From Actinoplanes nipponensis (GTDB lineage: Bacteria; Actinomycetota; Actinomycetes; Mycobacteriales; Micromonosporaceae): DNA of 64,000 bases. The DNA is taken from positions 1 to 64,000 of the forward strand of contig NZ_BOMQ01000086.1 in assembly GCF_016862275.1 (NCBI RefSeq). The letters are read 5' to 3'. This document shows positions 37,344 to 47,287 of the stretch, in pieces (positions within the stretch are counted from its first letter, which is position 1; each line of letters starts with the position of its first letter). Both the position numbers and the translations under genes were made by a program. The notes below the pieces were generated by a model, which was not told where the DNA came from, did not search any database, and saw only the letters and a program-made list of their open reading frames with translations.

Positions 37344-37841
37344 GTGCGCGTACGGGTAGAGCAGACTCCGCTTCCGGGCATCGGTGTCCGGCACGACCTG
37401 ATCACCGCGTCCGGTCGTACCGTCGGGGTGGTCTCGCACCGCAACGGCCGCCGCGACCTGGTGCTCTACGACGTGGACGACCCGGACGCCTGCCTGGCGT
37501 CGATACCGCTCACCGACGACGAGGCCGAGGCGCTCGCCGACGTCCTGGGCGCGTCCCTGATGCTCGGCCAGCTCGCCGGCCTGCGCCAGCAGGCGGCCGG
37601 CCTGCTCACCGAGCAGATCGCCCTGCCCGCGGGCTCGCCGTTCGTGGGCCGCCGGCTGGGCGACACCCGGACCCGGACCCGCACCGGCGCCTCCATCGTG
37701 GCCGTGCTGCGCGACCGCGAGGTGATCGCCTCCCCCGGCCCGTCCTTCGGCTTCGAGGCGAACGACGTCGTCGTCGCCGTCGGCACCCGCGAGGGCCTGG
37801 ACGGCGTGACCGCCATCCTGGCCGGGGACACCGGCGACTGA
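37344..37841 (+). CDS. khtT: KhtT-like RCK_C regulatory subunit of a cation/proton antiporter
   Basis: 165 residues, soluble. The N-terminal half (MRVRVEQTPLPGIGVRHDL) precedes a C-terminal TrkA-C/RCK_C domain: SPFVGRRLGDTRTRTRTGASIVAVLRDREVIASPGPSFGFEANDVVVAVG. Together this is the KhtT layout, the peripheral subunit that gates KhtU-type K+(NH4+)/H+ antiporters in response to pH and c-di-AMP in Bacillus; ligand use here is untested. It lies 44 bp upstream of the membrane subunit on the same strand. GTG 37344 has no ribosome binding site and follows a TACCGT box. Confidence 0.85.
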   Translation: MRVRVEQTPLPGIGVRHDLITASGRTVGVVSHRNGRRDLVLYDVDDPDACLASIPLTDDEAEALADVLGASLMLGQLAGLRQQAAGLLTEQIALPAGSPFVGRRLGDTRTRTRTGASIVAVLRDREVIASPGPSFGFEANDVVVAVGTREGLDGVTAILAGDTGD

Positions 37842-37885
37842 AGCCGCGCTCACCCGCGGCGGAAACCCAAAAGAAAAGCGAGGCT

Positions 37886-39091
37886 GTGCACAGCACCACC
37901 GTTCTGCTCATCGAGGTCGGCGCGCTGCTCTTCGCGCTCGGCATGCTCGGCCGTATCGGCCGCCGGTTCGGCCTGTCGCCCATCCCGCTCTATCTGCTCG
38001 CCGGGCTGGCTTTCGGGCAGGGCGGGGTCGTGCCGCTGTCGGCCAGCGAGGAGTTCATCGAGGTCGGGGCGGAGATCGGCGTCATCCTGCTGCTCGTCAT
38101 GCTCGGCCTGGAGTATTCGGCGAGCGAGCTCGTCGGCAACCTGCGCTCGGCGGCGCCCGCCGGCGTGCTGGACGCGCTGTTCAACGCCCTGCCCGGGGCC
38201 GGGTTCGCGTTCCTGCTCGGCTGGGGCTGGGAGGCCGCGCTGGTGCTCGCCGGCATCACGTGGGTGTCGTCGTCCGGGGTGATCGCCAAGGTGCTCGCCG
38301 ACCTGGGCCGTCTCGGCAACCGCGAGACCCCGGTGATCCTGTCGGTGCTGGTCATCGAGGATCTGGCGATGGCGTTCTACCTGCCGCTGGTGACTGCCGT
38401 CCTGGCCGGGGTGGGTCTGGTCGGCGGGCTCAAGGCGCTGGCGGTCGCGGTGCTGACGGTGGTCGCGGTGCTGGTCGTGGCGATCCGGTACGGCCACGCC
38501 ATCTCCAGCTTCATCTCGGTCAAGGACCCGGAGGCGTTGCTGCTCAGCGTGCTGGGCCTGACCCTGTTCGTGGCCGGGGTGGCCGCCGAGCTCAAGGTGT
38601 CCGCTGCTGTGGGCGCTTTCCTGGTGGGAATCGCGCTCTCCGGTCCGGTCGCCCACCACGCCACGCAGATCCTGTCGCCGTTGCGGGATCTGTTCGCGGC
38701 GGTCTTTTTCGTCTTCTTCGGCCTGTCCACCATCCCGGCCGCGATGCCGCCGGTGCTGTTGCCGGCGCTGGGCCTGGCCCTGCTGACCATGCTGACCAAG
38801 GTGCTGACCGGGGTGTTCGCCGCGCGCCGGGTCGGTGTCGCGCTGCCCGGTCAGGTCCGGGCCGGGCTGGCCCTGATGCCGCGGGGCGAGTTCTCGATCG
38901 TCATCGCCGGGCTGGCCGTGGCCTCCGGCGTCGAGCCCGAGCTGGCCCCACTGGCCACCGCCTACGTCCTGATCACCGTGGTGAGCGGGCCGATGCTGGC
39001 CCGTATGTCGGATTACGCCTGGTTCAAGACGATGATCCGGAAAAGGACGGCTGTGCGTCGTCCGGTGGAACCCGTTCCCGCTGCTGAATGA
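37886..39091 (+). CDS. khtU: KhtU-like monovalent cation/proton antiporter (CPA2)
   Basis: 401 residues with 12-13 membrane helices, Na_H_Exchanger/KefB fold. Seen are YLLAGLAFGQGG, the LLLVMLGLEYSASEL segment, SVLVIEDLAMAFYLPL (conserved Glu-Asp in the transport site) and a terminal LMPRGEFSIVIAGLA motif typical of CPA2 antiporters. No RCK domain is fused, consistent with the separate KhtT-like subunit upstream. It would expel K+ or NH4+ in exchange for protons. GTG 37886 has GCGAGG 3-5 nt upstream. A TrkA-N domain is absent. Confidence 0.88.
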   Translation: MHSTTVLLIEVGALLFALGMLGRIGRRFGLSPIPLYLLAGLAFGQGGVVPLSASEEFIEVGAEIGVILLLVMLGLEYSASELVGNLRSAAPAGVLDALFNALPGAGFAFLLGWGWEAALVLAGITWVSSSGVIAKVLADLGRLGNRETPVILSVLVIEDLAMAFYLPLVTAVLAGVGLVGGLKALAVAVLTVVAVLVVAIRYGHAISSFISVKDPEALLLSVLGLTLFVAGVAAELKVSAAVGAFLVGIALSGPVAHHATQILSPLRDLFAAVFFVFFGLSTIPAAMPPVLLPALGLALLTMLTKVLTGVFAARRVGVALPGQVRAGLALMPRGEFSIVIAGLAVASGVEPELAPLATAYVLITVVSGPMLARMSDYAWFKTMIRKRTAVRRPVEPVPAAE

Positions 39092-39287
39092 CCCTTTTCG
39101 CGGTCCACGAGCACAAAGCTACTGCCCAGTATCCGAAAGTGATCTCTGACGACTTCCCCAGAACGCGCACCTCGCGCTAACGTGTCGCCGCGACAACAAC
39201 GTGTTATCGGGTGACCAGCGACTCGCCGGATGCAGGGGATGCCTTCCCAGCGGGTCAGCACGGCCCTCTGCCGGGGAGGACGGCGGC

Positions 39288-39317
39288 ATGAGTGAGCTAA
39301 ACGAGGCGGCGTCGTGA
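39288..39317 (+). CDS. Putative 9-residue leader peptide
   Basis: ATG 39288 has a strong GGGGAGGA 7 nt upstream and encodes MSELNEAAS before TGA (39315-39317), which overlaps GTG 39314 of the next gene as GTGA. The downstream GTG has only a weak ribosome binding site of its own, so the mini-ORF may feed it ribosomes by termination-reinitiation. Confidence 0.45.
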   Translation: MSELNEAAS

Positions 39318-39760
39318 CCGTGCGTGAGTCTGCGTTCTTCGGTTTCGTCAACCCGGTCGATCCGCGGCCGGAGGAGCTGCAGGCCTGGGCGTACCACCCC
39401 GAGGCCGTGCCGCTGGATGCCATGCCGTCCGACTGGGACCTGCTCATCGCCGGGGACGTGCTCGCGCCGACCCTCTTCGAGCTGGCGATGGACAGGCAGT
39501 GCCCGGCCCGCCGGTTCGCCCTGCACTGCATGTACATCTACGCGGCCGACGGCGTACGCCCGAACGCGACCTCGCAACGCAAGCGCCGGCTCAAGAAGTA
39601 CATCGAGCGCGCGGAAGAGGTCGGCGACGAGCCGATGGCGACCTGGGCCCACAACTGCCGGGCCCTGATGAGCCGCCCGGAGCTGTTCGAATACGAGGAC
39701 TGGATCGAGGGTGGCCTGGTGCGCCACCCCCGTCGCCTCGCCGCCTTCGGCCGCCGCTGA
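39314..39760 (+). CDS. Conserved-looking protein of unknown function
   Basis: 148 residues, soluble. MTVRESAFFGFVNPVDPRPEEL at the start; the middle is acidic with WDLLIAGDVLAPTLFELAMDRQCPARRFALHCMYIYAADGV, followed by a basic helix QRKRRLKKYIERAEEVGDEPMATWAHNCRALM. Two or three Cys and several His are present but form no motif I know. The GTG overlaps the stop of a 9-codon ORF. It ends 3 bp from the convergent hspR stop, with no hairpin between. Good codon bias supports a real gene. Confidence 0.75.
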   Translation: MTVRESAFFGFVNPVDPRPEELQAWAYHPEAVPLDAMPSDWDLLIAGDVLAPTLFELAMDRQCPARRFALHCMYIYAADGVRPNATSQRKRRLKKYIERAEEVGDEPMATWAHNCRALMSRPELFEYEDWIEGGLVRHPRRLAAFGRR

Positions 39761-39763
39761 CCG

Positions 39764-40204
39764 CTATCGCTCGCCCGGCCGGCGGGGACGCCACACGACC
39801 AGCGCCGTCGACGGACGCTCCTGCCGCACCAGGTCCCGACCCGGGTACGGGCCGACCGCTTCCAGCCGCGCGATCCGCTGGTACGCGTCCCCGAGCTGCT
39901 GTTCCAGCTCGGCGATGCGGTCCTGCAGCTCGCCCACGAGCTGCTCGAGCCCGATGATCCGCTTGATGCCGGCCAGGTTGACGCCCTCCTCCTGGCTCAG
40001 CTTCTGCACCTCGCGCAGCAGGGCGACGTCCCGCTCGCTGTAGCGGCGCCCGCCGCCGCCGGCCCGGCCGGGCTGCACCAGGCCGAGCCGGTCGTACTGC
40101 CGCAGGGTCTGCGGATGCATCCCGGCCAGCCGGGCCGCGACGGAGATGATCAGGACCTTCGCGTCGGAGGCCTGCTCCACCGAGATGTCGATCTCTTCAT
40201 ACAT
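39764..40204 (-). CDS. hspR: HspR, MerR-type heat-shock repressor
   Basis: 146 residues. MerR-type HTH at about 18-85: VLIISVAARLAGMHPQTLRQYDRLGLVQPGRAGGGGRRYSERDVALLREVQ, then a coiled coil (ELQDRIAELEQQLGDAYQRIARLE) and a basic tail ending RRPGER. HspR binds HAIR sites and represses the dnaK operon and clpB, with DnaK acting as co-repressor in Streptomyces. ATG 40204 has AGGAGG 6 nt upstream; frames continuing upstream are shadows of dnaJ. It is the last gene of dnaK-grpE-dnaJ-hspR, 26 bp after dnaJ. HAIR copies upstream of dnaK and clpB are both visible in this window. Confidence 0.95.
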   Translation of the reverse strand: MYEEIDISVEQASDAKVLIISVAARLAGMHPQTLRQYDRLGLVQPGRAGGGGRRYSERDVALLREVQKLSQEEGVNLAGIKRIIGLEQLVGELQDRIAELEQQLGDAYQRIARLEAVGPYPGRDLVRQERPSTALVVWRPRRPGER

Positions 40205-40230
40205 GTGCCACCTCCTGACATGGTCCCGAT

Positions 40231-41430
40231 CTAGCCGCGGCGCAGCCGGGCCTCGATGCGCTCCCGCTCGGCGTTGGGCGTGAGCTTGGCGAACTGTTCC
40301 AGCGCGTCCCGGGCCTCGGTGGTCACCGCGGCCGGCGAGGGCACCTGCACCTCGACGGTGACCAGCAGATCGCCGGCCTGCCCGTCGCGGCGCTGCACAC
40401 CCTTGCCGCGCGCCCGCAGGGTACGGCCGCTCGGCGTGCCGGCCGGCACCCGCAGCGTGACGGGGCTGTCCAGGGTGGGCACGCGCAGGTCGGTGCCGAG
40501 CACCGCCTCCGCGAACGTGATCGGCACGGTCAGCGTGATGTCGTCGCCGGTACGCCCGAAGATCTCGTCCGGCCTGACCTTGACCTGCACGTACAGGTCT
40601 CCGGCGGGGCCGCCCTTGTCGCCCGGCTCGCCCCGGCCGGAGAGCCGGATGCGCTGCCCGTCGGCCACACCGGCGGGGAACCGGACGTTGATCGTGCGGT
40701 TCTTGGTGACCCCGCCCGTGCCCCGGCACTCGGGGCACTTCTCGTCGACGATGCTGCCCGCGCCCTGGCACTCGCGGCACGGCTCGGAGAAGCTGAACGA
40801 CCCCTGGTTGCGGGAGATCAGCCCGGAGCCGTGGCACTGCGGACAGGTCCGCGGCACCGTGCCGGGCTTGGCCCCGTTGCCGTGACAGGTGTCGCAGACA
40901 CCCGGCGACCGCAACGTCAGCGGCAGCGTCGTGCCCTTGACCGCGTGCGCGAAGTCGAGCGTGACCTCGGCCTCGACGTCCCGGCCGCGCTGGGGACCCC
41001 GGCGGGCGCCCGCCCCGGCCCCGCCGGCGCCCCCGCCGGAGAAGATGGAGCTGAAGATGTCGGAGAAGCCCGCGCCGCCGAACCGGCGGTCACCGGCCCC
41101 GCCCTGGCCCGCACCGCTGAACCCGCCGCCGAAAAGGTCGGACGGGTCGAACTGGGAACCGCCCGGGCGGGCGCCCCGGCGGAACGCGCCCGAGCCGAAC
41201 AGGGAGCGCATCTCGTCGTACTCTTTGCGCTTCTTGTCGTCGGACAGCACGTCGTACGCCTCGGACGCGGCCTTGAACCGGTCCTCGGCGTCCTTGTTGC
41301 CGGGGTTGTGGTCCGGGTGGTTCTCCCGGGCCAGCTTGCGGTACGCCTTCTTGATCTCGTCGGCGGAGGCGGACTTGCCCACCCCGAGAACGGCGTAGAA
41401 GTCCTTCTCCAGCCAGTCCTTCGAACTCAT
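40231..41430 (-). CDS. dnaJ: Molecular chaperone DnaJ (type I)
   Basis: Hsp40 co-chaperone that delivers substrates to DnaK and stimulates its ATPase. It is 399 residues. J-domain with HPD at 38-40, a Gly/Phe-rich linker with [13 protein letters not shown] repeats (about 75-135), four zinc-binding CxxCxGxG repeats ([32 protein letters not shown]) in the usual order, then C-terminal substrate-binding domains. ATG 41430 has AGGAGG 8 nt upstream. A 12-bp hairpin separates it from grpE, so its transcript level may differ from dnaK-grpE. Confidence 0.96.
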   Translation of the reverse strand: MSSKDWLEKDFYAVLGVGKSASADEIKKAYRKLARENHPDHNPGNKDAEDRFKAASEAYDVLSDDKKRKEYDEMRSLFGSGAFRRGARPGGSQFDPSDLFGGGFSGAGQGGAGDRRFGGAGFSDIFSSIFSGGGAGGAGAGARRGPQRGRDVEAEVTLDFAHAVKGTTLPLTLRSPGVCDTCHGNGAKPGTVPRTCPQCHGSGLISRNQGSFSFSEPCRECQGAGSIVDEKCPECRGTGGVTKNRTINVRFPAGVADGQRIRLSGRGEPGDKGGPAGDLYVQVKVRPDEIFGRTGDDITLTVPITFAEAVLGTDLRVPTLDSPVTLRVPAGTPSGRTLRARGKGVQRRDGQAGDLLVTVEVQVPSPAAVTTEARDALEQFAKLTPNAERERIEARLRRG

Positions 41431-41472
41431 CCAGCCCACCTCCTCCACCGGATCGCCGGGTCAGGTGCCGAA

Positions 41473-41500
41473 GTCCCGCCCACCGTGCGGTGGGCGGGAC
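41473..41500 (-). promoter_or_regulatory. Perfect 12-bp hairpin between grpE and dnaJ
   Basis: GTCCCGCCCACC (41473-41484) and GGTGGGCGGGAC (41489-41500) flank the tetraloop GTGC. It starts 9 bp after the grpE stop, inside the dnaK operon. It could be an attenuator, an RNA-processing or stability element, or a partial terminator. Confidence 0.7.
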
Positions 41501-41509
41501 AGGTGCTCG

Positions 41510-42132
41510 TCACTCGGGATCGGCGACCGCGACCAGGGCGGGCCGCAGCAGCCGCTCGCCCAGGGTGTAACCGCGGCGCATCACCTCGACGCAGGACGGC
41601 TCCGTGACGTCGGCCGACGTCAGGTGCGCGACGGCCTCGTGGCGGGTCGGGTCGAACGGGTCGCCCTTCTCGCCGAACGCCACGAGCCCGAGCTTGCCGA
41701 CGGCCGCGCCGAGCGCCTCGGCCACCGAGGCGAACGGGCCGACCAGGTCGCCGTGCTCCCGCGCCCGATCGATGTCGTCGAGCACCGGCAGCAGCGCGAT
41801 GAGCACCGAACCGGTCGTCTGCTCGGACGCGACGCTGCGGTCCCGGTCGACACGCTTGCGGTAGTTGGCGTACTCGGCCGTCACTCGCTGCAGGTCCCGG
41901 GTGCGCTCTTCGAGCTCGGTACGCAGCGCTTCCAGCTCGGCGCCGAGGGCGGGCGCGTCGACTGTCACGCCCTCCTCCGGCTCCTCCTCGGCAGCGCGGT
42001 GCGCGCCTCCCGTGGACTCCTCCTCGGCCTGCTGGGCCACCTTGGTGTCCTTACCTTTCACGTCGATCTTGCGCCGGTCCCGGATGACGACGCGCTCGGT
42101 TGCCTCACCGTCGTTCTCGTCGTCCGACCGGC

Positions 42133-42136
<4 letters not shown>
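41510..42136 (-). CDS. grpE: Nucleotide exchange factor GrpE
   Basis: Releases ADP from DnaK. It is 208 residues, with a long charged N-terminal extension (residues 1-60), a coiled-coil helix ([33 protein letters not shown]), and the C-terminal beta domain with [16 protein letters not shown] and [23 protein letters not shown], the GrpE signature. GTG 42136 overlaps the dnaK stop by 4 nt (GTGA). Confidence 0.95.
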
Positions 42137-44013
<1,877 letters not shown>

Positions 44014-44052
44014 GTTCGCTTCCTCGCTTCTTGCCAAGTCTTGGGGCTTCAA

Positions 44053-44073
44053 GTTGAGTGAACCGGACTCAAT
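44053..44073 (-). promoter_or_regulatory. HAIR operator (HspR binding site) upstream of dnaK
   Basis: TTGAGT (44054-44059), 7 nt, ACTCAA (44067-44072): a perfect core of the HspR inverted repeat, 40 bp before the dnaK ATG. A further TTGAGC half-site is seen at 44107-44112. Confidence 0.9.
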
Positions 44074-44206
44074 GATGCCACGGCGATCCACATCCGCAAG
44101 TCAGAGTTGAGCCAGGGCGGCGCAAGTCACTGTCGGCAGGTACCTGTCCGGTCACGGCGACGGGGTACCTGTTGTGGGGAATGCATAGATCGGGCACGCT
44201 TTACCC

Positions 44207-47200
44207 GTGACGACGCACGGTGACGCGGTCGGTCCGTCGGCCACTCCCGCCGTAGCCGACCCACCCCCCACGAAGACCCAAGCCAACGGCGCGCCCGCAG
44301 CCACGGGCACCCCCAAACCCGACAAATCATCCGGTACGGTCGCAGACGCGACAACCGCCGGCCCGTCCACCCAGGCCGACGGCACCGAGCGCGGCACCCG
44401 GCCCGACCCTGCCGCCACCGCGCCACCGAAGCCGGAATGGCCGCCAACCACGGCCGCGACCACGGGAAACGTCGTGACGACGAAGTCAGAGAAAGCGACC
44501 GGGAAGTTGCTCCCGGATGAGTCGAGCGCAGTGGCCGACAGCGCGGGTGCCCGCGGGGCGGAGAGCGCTCCCTCGGCCGGCGGGTCGGGGAACGGGCCGG
44601 CCGGCGCGCCGAGCGGCGGGCCGGCTAGTGCGCCGAGCGGCGGGCCGGCCAGTGCGCCGAGCGGCGGGCCGGCCAGTGCGCCGAGCGGCGGGTCGACCGG
44701 TGCATCGGGCGGCGGGTCGAGCGGCGGGCCTGCCGGCGGCGCCGAACCCGGTGCCGAGATTCCAGGGGCCGATGATCCGGCCCGCGAGGGTGGATCGGCG
44801 TCCGCTGATGCGGTAGGCGCGGATTCCGGCGTGCCGGCTTCCGAGCAATCCACAGCGGGCTCGTCCACAGCCGGTTCGTCCACAGCCGGCGCATCCACGC
44901 CTGGCTCGCCCACAGCCAGCTCTTCCACAGCCGGCGCATCCACACCTGGCGCATCCACACCCGGCTCGTCCACAGCCAGCTCGTCCACAGCCAGCTCGTC
45001 CACACCTGGCTCATCCACAGCTGGCTCATCCACACCCGGCTCGTCCACAACCAACCCGTCCACAACCGACCCGTCCACAGCTGGCGGCGACGGCGACCCC
45101 ACGCTGGTCTCCCAGCCCGCCGACGACGAGCCCGCCAAGAACGGGCCGACCGGTAAGGACGAGCCCACTCCGGCGGATGATCCGACTCGCAAGGGCGGGC
45201 GGAGCCGCAAGGACGGACCCGCCCCGCGCGACAAAACGACCACTGCCGACGAACCGACCCAGCCCGGCCAACCCACCACTCGGGACGAACCCACCCTGGC
45301 CGCGCGATCGGCCAGCGACGACGAGCCCACCCTGATCGACCCGACCACCGGGAACGAACCCACCCTGGTCGACCAACCGACCAGCGAGGACCAGCCCACC
45401 CCGATCGACCCGACCACCGGGAACGAACCCACCCTGGTCGACGAGCCGACCACCGAGCCGGTCGGGCCGGGCAGCGGAACCCACCCCGGCGCAGGCACCC
45501 GAGCCCAGGTGGCCCGATCCCGCCCCCAAGACCTCGCCGCCGTCCTCGCCCCGGACCCCCCCGTCGAGCCGCCGCCCGCCGTCGGTGATCTGGCCCAGGC
45601 CCTCTCCCGGCTCCGCGCGACCATCGGCGGGACGACGTACCCCCTGGTCATGCCCTCGGCCGAGGAGGCCAAGCGGATCGGCGCCGCGCTCGTCGCGCAG
45701 CTGGACGATTATCTGCTGCCGCGCCTCGCGCGGCTCGACGCGCCGCTGCTCGTCGTGGTCGGCGGTTCCACCGGGGCGGGCAAGTCCACCCTGGTCAACA
45801 GCCTGGTACGGGCGCCGGTGACCAAGGCCGGCGTGCTGCGCCCGACCACCCGCTCGCCGGTGCTGGTCAGCCACCCGTCCGACTCGTCGTGGTTCCGTAA
45901 CGGCCAGTTGCTGCCGGGGTTGACCCGTACCGCCGAGAGCTCGACCGACCCGAAGACGCTGCAGCTGGTCTCCGCGCCGGCGCTCGGTCCCGGCCTGGCC
46001 TTCCTCGACGCGCCGGACATCGACTCGGTGGTCGACCGCAACCGTCAGCTCGCCGCCCAGTTGCTCGCCGCGGCCGATCTGTGGCTGTTCGTCACGACGG
46101 CGGCCCGGTACGCCGACGCCGTGCCGTGGGAGCTGCTCACCACCGCCCGGCTGCGCGGCACCGTGATCGCCCTGGTGCTGGACCGGGTTCCGGCGGACGC
46201 GGCGGGGGAGATCTCCGCCCACCTGGCCGAAATGCTCACCGCCCGCGACATGGGCGGGGCGCCGATCTTCGTGCTGCCCGAGTCCGTCCTGGAGGGCAAC
46301 GGGCTGCTGCCCGAGGACGTCACCCGGCCCCTGCACGACTGGTTCGCCCAGCTCGCGGCGGACAGCAATGCCCGGGCGGCCGTGGTCAAGCAGACGCTGG
46401 ACGGCGCGCTGGCCGCGCTCGGGCCGGCGGTGGCCGGGCTGGCCGAGGCCGCCGACGAGCAGGCGACCGCGGCCAAGGCCCTCGACGAGCGGGTGACCGC
46501 CGCGTACCGCACGGCCCGCCGGAGCATGGAGAACGGCCTGCAGGACGGCCGGCTCATGCGCGGCGAGGTGCTGGCACGCTGGCAGGAGTTCGTCGGCACC
46601 GGGGAACTGCTGCGCACCCTGGAGTCCCGGGTCGGCCAGCTCCGCGACAAGATCGTCTCGGCGGTCACCGGCCGGCCGGCGCCGGGGCGCAACCTGCAGG
46701 CGGCCCTGGAGTCGCAGCTGGCCACGCTGCTGCGCGGGGTCGCGGCGGACGCGGCCGAGCAGGCGTACGCGGCCTGGCAGGCGCATCCGGCCGGGACGGC
46801 GCTGCTGGAGCCCGGTCTGCAGAAGCCCTCGCCGGATCTGCCGCAACGCGCCGAGCGGGTGATCCGGGACTGGCAGCAGTACGTGCTCGACCTGGTCCGC
46901 AGCGAGGCGGGCGACAAGCGGGTCGTGGCGCGCGGGGCCGCGTACGCGGTCAACGGCGTCGGGCTGACCGTCATGATCGCGGTCTTCACCTCGACGGCCT
47001 TCATCCCGACCGGCGCCGAGGTGGCCGTCGGCGCGGGCACCACGGTCGCCGCGCAGAAGGTGCTGGAGGCCATCTTCGGCGACCAGGCGGTCCGTAGCCT
47101 GGCCACCCGGGCCCGCACGGAACTGATCAAGCGGGTTAACGTGCTGCTCGACGCGGAGGCGGCCCGGTTCACGGACCGCACCGCCGCCGTGGGCCTCGAG

Positions 47201-47287
47201 CTCCAGCCGGGGGCCGCGCTGCGGCAGGCCGCCGTCGAAGTGGAACGGTCCAGGGAGGAAGTCGCGTTGACCGGGACGCCGTCATGA
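44207..47287 (+). CDS. Dynamin-like GTPase with long disordered repeat N-terminus
   Basis: 1026 residues. Residues 1-460 are low complexity: Thr/Pro/Ala-rich, a Gly-Pro-Ala-Ser array, a Ser-Thr-Ala-Gly array, then PTLVDQPT-type repeats. The GTPase core starts near 505: LLVVVGGSTGAGKSTLV (P-loop Lys526), FLDAPDIDSVVDRNR (G3 region). A hydrophobic hairpin lies at about 915-950 (VGLTVMIAVFTSTAFIP), followed by a short helical end. It overlaps a second GTPase gene by ATGA. Paired dynamin-like GTPases of this type (DynA/DynB) stabilise FtsZ at sporulation septa in Streptomyces, a possible role here. GTG 44207 has no obvious ribosome binding site. Confidence 0.82.
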   Translation: MTTHGDAVGPSATPAVADPPPTKTQANGAPAATGTPKPDKSSGTVADATTAGPSTQADGTERGTRPDPAATAPPKPEWPPTTAATTGNVVTTKSEKATGKLLPDESSAVADSAGARGAESAPSAGGSGNGPAGAPSGGPASAPSGGPASAPSGGPASAPSGGSTGASGGGSSGGPAGGAEPGAEIPGADDPAREGGSASADAVGADSGVPASEQSTAGSSTAGSSTAGASTPGSPTASSSTAGASTPGASTPGSSTASSSTASSSTPGSSTAGSSTPGSSTTNPSTTDPSTAGGDGDPTLVSQPADDEPAKNGPTGKDEPTPADDPTRKGGRSRKDGPAPRDKTTTADEPTQPGQPTTRDEPTLAARSASDDEPTLIDPTTGNEPTLVDQPTSEDQPTPIDPTTGNEPTLVDEPTTEPVGPGSGTHPGAGTRAQVARSRPQDLAAVLAPDPPVEPPPAVGDLAQALSRLRATIGGTTYPLVMPSAEEAKRIGAALVAQLDDYLLPRLARLDAPLLVVVGGSTGAGKSTLVNSLVRAPVTKAGVLRPTTRSPVLVSHPSDSSWFRNGQLLPGLTRTAESSTDPKTLQLVSAPALGPGLAFLDAPDIDSVVDRNRQLAAQLLAAADLWLFVTTAARYADAVPWELLTTARLRGTVIALVLDRVPADAAGEISAHLAEMLTARDMGGAPIFVLPESVLEGNGLLPEDVTRPLHDWFAQLAADSNARAAVVKQTLDGALAALGPAVAGLAEAADEQATAAKALDERVTAAYRTARRSMENGLQDGRLMRGEVLARWQEFVGTGELLRTLESRVGQLRDKIVSAVTGRPAPGRNLQAALESQLATLLRGVAADAAEQAYAAWQAHPAGTALLEPGLQKPSPDLPQRAERVIRDWQQYVLDLVRSEAGDKRVVARGAAYAVNGVGLTVMIAVFTSTAFIPTGAEVAVGAGTTVAAQKVLEAIFGDQAVRSLATRARTELIKRVNVLLDAEAARFTDRTAAVGLELQPGAALRQAAVEVERSREEVALTGTPS
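44594..44707 (+). repeat. 24-bp tandem repeats encoding GGPASAPS
   Basis: About four copies of a 24-bp unit with core GTGCGCCGAGCGGCGGGCC, in frame inside the dynamin-like gene. Three copies are nearly identical, which indicates recent expansion. Confidence 0.85.
44846..45080 (+). repeat. 15-bp tandem repeats encoding Ser-Ser-Thr-Ala-Gly type units
   Basis: More than a dozen 15-bp units of the form TCCACAGC(C)GG(C)TCG code for S-T-A-G-S / S-T-P-G-S pentapeptides. All keep the frame of the dynamin-like gene. Confidence 0.85.

Noticed and set aside
40205-40837. Upstream extension of the hspR frame into dnaJ
   Set aside because: The AGGAGG site at ATG 40204 and the MerR N-terminus define the start; the extension is a shadow of the dnaJ zinc-finger region.
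44846-45080. Many TCCACAGC copies resembling DnaA boxes
   Set aside because: They are byproducts of a coding tandem repeat for Ser-Thr-Ala-Gly units; the leading TT of the box is missing and spacing is set by codons.
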